From Lepus europaeus (Eukaryota > Chordata > Mammalia > Lagomorpha > Leporidae): DNA of 64,000 nucleotides. The DNA lies in assembly GCF_033115175.1 (NCBI RefSeq), contig NC_084832.1:14001342-14065341 (forward strand). The letters run 5' to 3'. Under the pieces are notes generated by a model. It worked only from the letters and a program-made list of their open reading frames with translations. It did no database searches and was not told the origin of the DNA. A program made the translations under genes and the position numbers. Positions 62,712 through 64,000 of this stretch are shown one piece after another (within the stretch, counting starts at the first letter, position 1; each line of letters begins with the position of its first letter).

Positions 62712-64000
62712 GTTTTTAAGGGGCACATAGTAATTGTCCTTTCCCGGGAAAGGTGGACGTGCCCAGCATGCCCTGGTACTGGGTTTTGAAAGCACAGTGG
62801 CTGGATGGGAGGGAAGGGGCTGCTCGCTGCACTGGGGCCCTCATGGGGGTTGCCCAGGTACGGTGATGCTGCACTGGACTGACCCAGGCTTGGGGCAGGC
62901 TTGGTAGTGAAGTCAGAAGCCCCCAGGGTGGTGGCTGCCCTGTGGAGGCATAGGTGCAAGCAAGGAAGCTGTGTGGTGGACAGGAAGTAGAGGAGGAGCA
63001 GGTGGTGACAGGCGTGATCTGCTGTCTGAGGAAAGGGTCTGGCTAGCCACTGTGGCTGTTTGCAGCCTGGGCGCTGGTTGAGAGAGAAGGGAGGGGCTGC
63101 TTTTCAGACCTCAGGGGAGCCTGGACGTGCCACCCAGCTTCACCTGCCAGTCACAGGTGCGCAGGGCTGAGTGGGCCAGGGGTGCTGCGAGGGGCTCCGC
63201 TCTTGGTGAGAATGGTTGATGAGCTGGTTGCCTGTAAGTCAGGAGCAGCTGATAATTTCTAGGTGGCAGGCGTGCCTTTTCTAAAGGGTTGTTAGCTCAG
63301 CAGGGGTCAGAGGTCAGGCACCTAACACAAGCGCTTTGCGGTGCGGCCGGGCAGATGTCACTCCTGAAGAGGGCCGTAGAGTGACTTTTGAGGGAGGTGG
63401 CGGACTCTTCACAAGGATGTTCCAGTGTCCTGGGCTCTGGTTACACTTGTGGGATTCAGACAGGCTGTCATCCCCCTCCCTCCACCCCCAGGGTGGTTCT
63501 GGGGTTTCCAGGGCGGAATCTCAGCCTCCCTGGTTTGGTGCTGCTGGGTTACATGGTGTGATTGTCAGGGCAAACACTCATTGTTCTGTAGGTTTTCCCC
63601 CCACTGTAGCCAAGAGAAGAGTAACCCCAGCTAGTGCAAGTAGGAAGAAAGGAGGGAATGGAGTTGCTTCCACACCTAGAGGGCTCCGGTGGCTTCGGTT
63701 CTGGTGCTGCGGCACCCGTGGGCAGACTCGCTGCTCAGGTGGGTGCTTCCAGGTACAGGGAGGTGGTCACCAGGAGCACCTGGCTTCCTGTGCCAAGCCA
63801 GGGGGCGACGAGAAGGCTTCCTTCCCAGCAGCTCCAGCACAGGGTGAAAGGTGCCAGGTGGCCTGGCCTAGGTGGTGTCTCCAACCCTGTGGGACGGGGC
63901 CCTGGCCGGCCCGTGTGCCGAGTGCACCCTGCGGTGAAGGCAGCCTGTGTCCAGCAGTTCCTCGTGGTGGGGGAGGGAGGTCCTGCTCAGGCGGTCTCAG
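62712..64000 (+). other. STK24: STK24 intron 1, unique part to the window edge
   Basis: GC-moderate, with no mobile element or exon recognised. The 'GCCAGGGGGCGACG' string near 63,798 only weakly resembles a CTCF core. Confidence 0.5.

Noticed and set aside
63790-63815. CTCF binding site ('GCCAGGGGGCGACG')
   Set aside because: Only the AGGGGGC core matches; the flanking CCAxx positions do not fit the consensus well enough to annotate.

Overview
This is vertebrate nuclear DNA, almost certainly from a lagomorph and most likely rabbit. About 48 copies or pieces of the tRNA-derived lagomorph C-repeat SINE (CSINE) are scattered over both strands. Each has a head reading 'GGCCGGCGCTGTGGC' or similar, a body with 'CAGCTCTCTGCTATGGCC', and a CT-rich or 'AAATAAATAAAT' tail. 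The identification comes from reading; I ran no search. There is no bacterial-style gene content, CRISPR array or structural RNA gene.

Regions. (1) Positions 1 to about 52,850 look intergenic. They are a mosaic of CSINEs, old L1, L2 and MIR pieces, MaLR and ERV LTRs, and hAT/Tigger-type DNA transposons. Many insertions are nested, so relative ages can be read from target-site duplications (TSDs). (2) Positions 52,880-54,440 are a strong CpG island. It holds an ETS motif, GC boxes, a G-quadruplex-prone block, a short upstream ORF and one coding exon, 53,942-53,983. That exon encodes MAHSPVQSGLPGMQ and ends at a GT splice donor. It matches the first coding exon of STK24 (kinase MST3, short-isoform start). 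(3) Positions 53,984-64,000 read as STK24 intron 1. This part is sparser in SINEs and no further exon was recognised.

In other mammals (human 13q32) the neighbour upstream of STK24 is SLC15A1. The first 52 kb therefore probably lies between these genes, but no SLC15A1 exon was seen. The alternative brain-type STK24 first exon (MST3b) was not found.

No wholly new genetic system is apparent. The most unusual structures are: a 73-bp inverted duplication with a 1.28-kb gap (43,279 and 44,634); an ERV solo LTR with repeated CCAAT boxes inserted inside a CSINE (39,845-40,196); a fold-back CSINE chimera (3,651-4,002); two CSINEs that share one target site in tandem (10,947-11,685); and a head-to-head CSINE pair that could form a long hairpin (16,511-17,202).

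Nearly all long open frames here are chance frames in repeats or GC-rich DNA. Repeat boundaries are read by eye and are good to roughly 5-20 bases unless a TSD is quoted.
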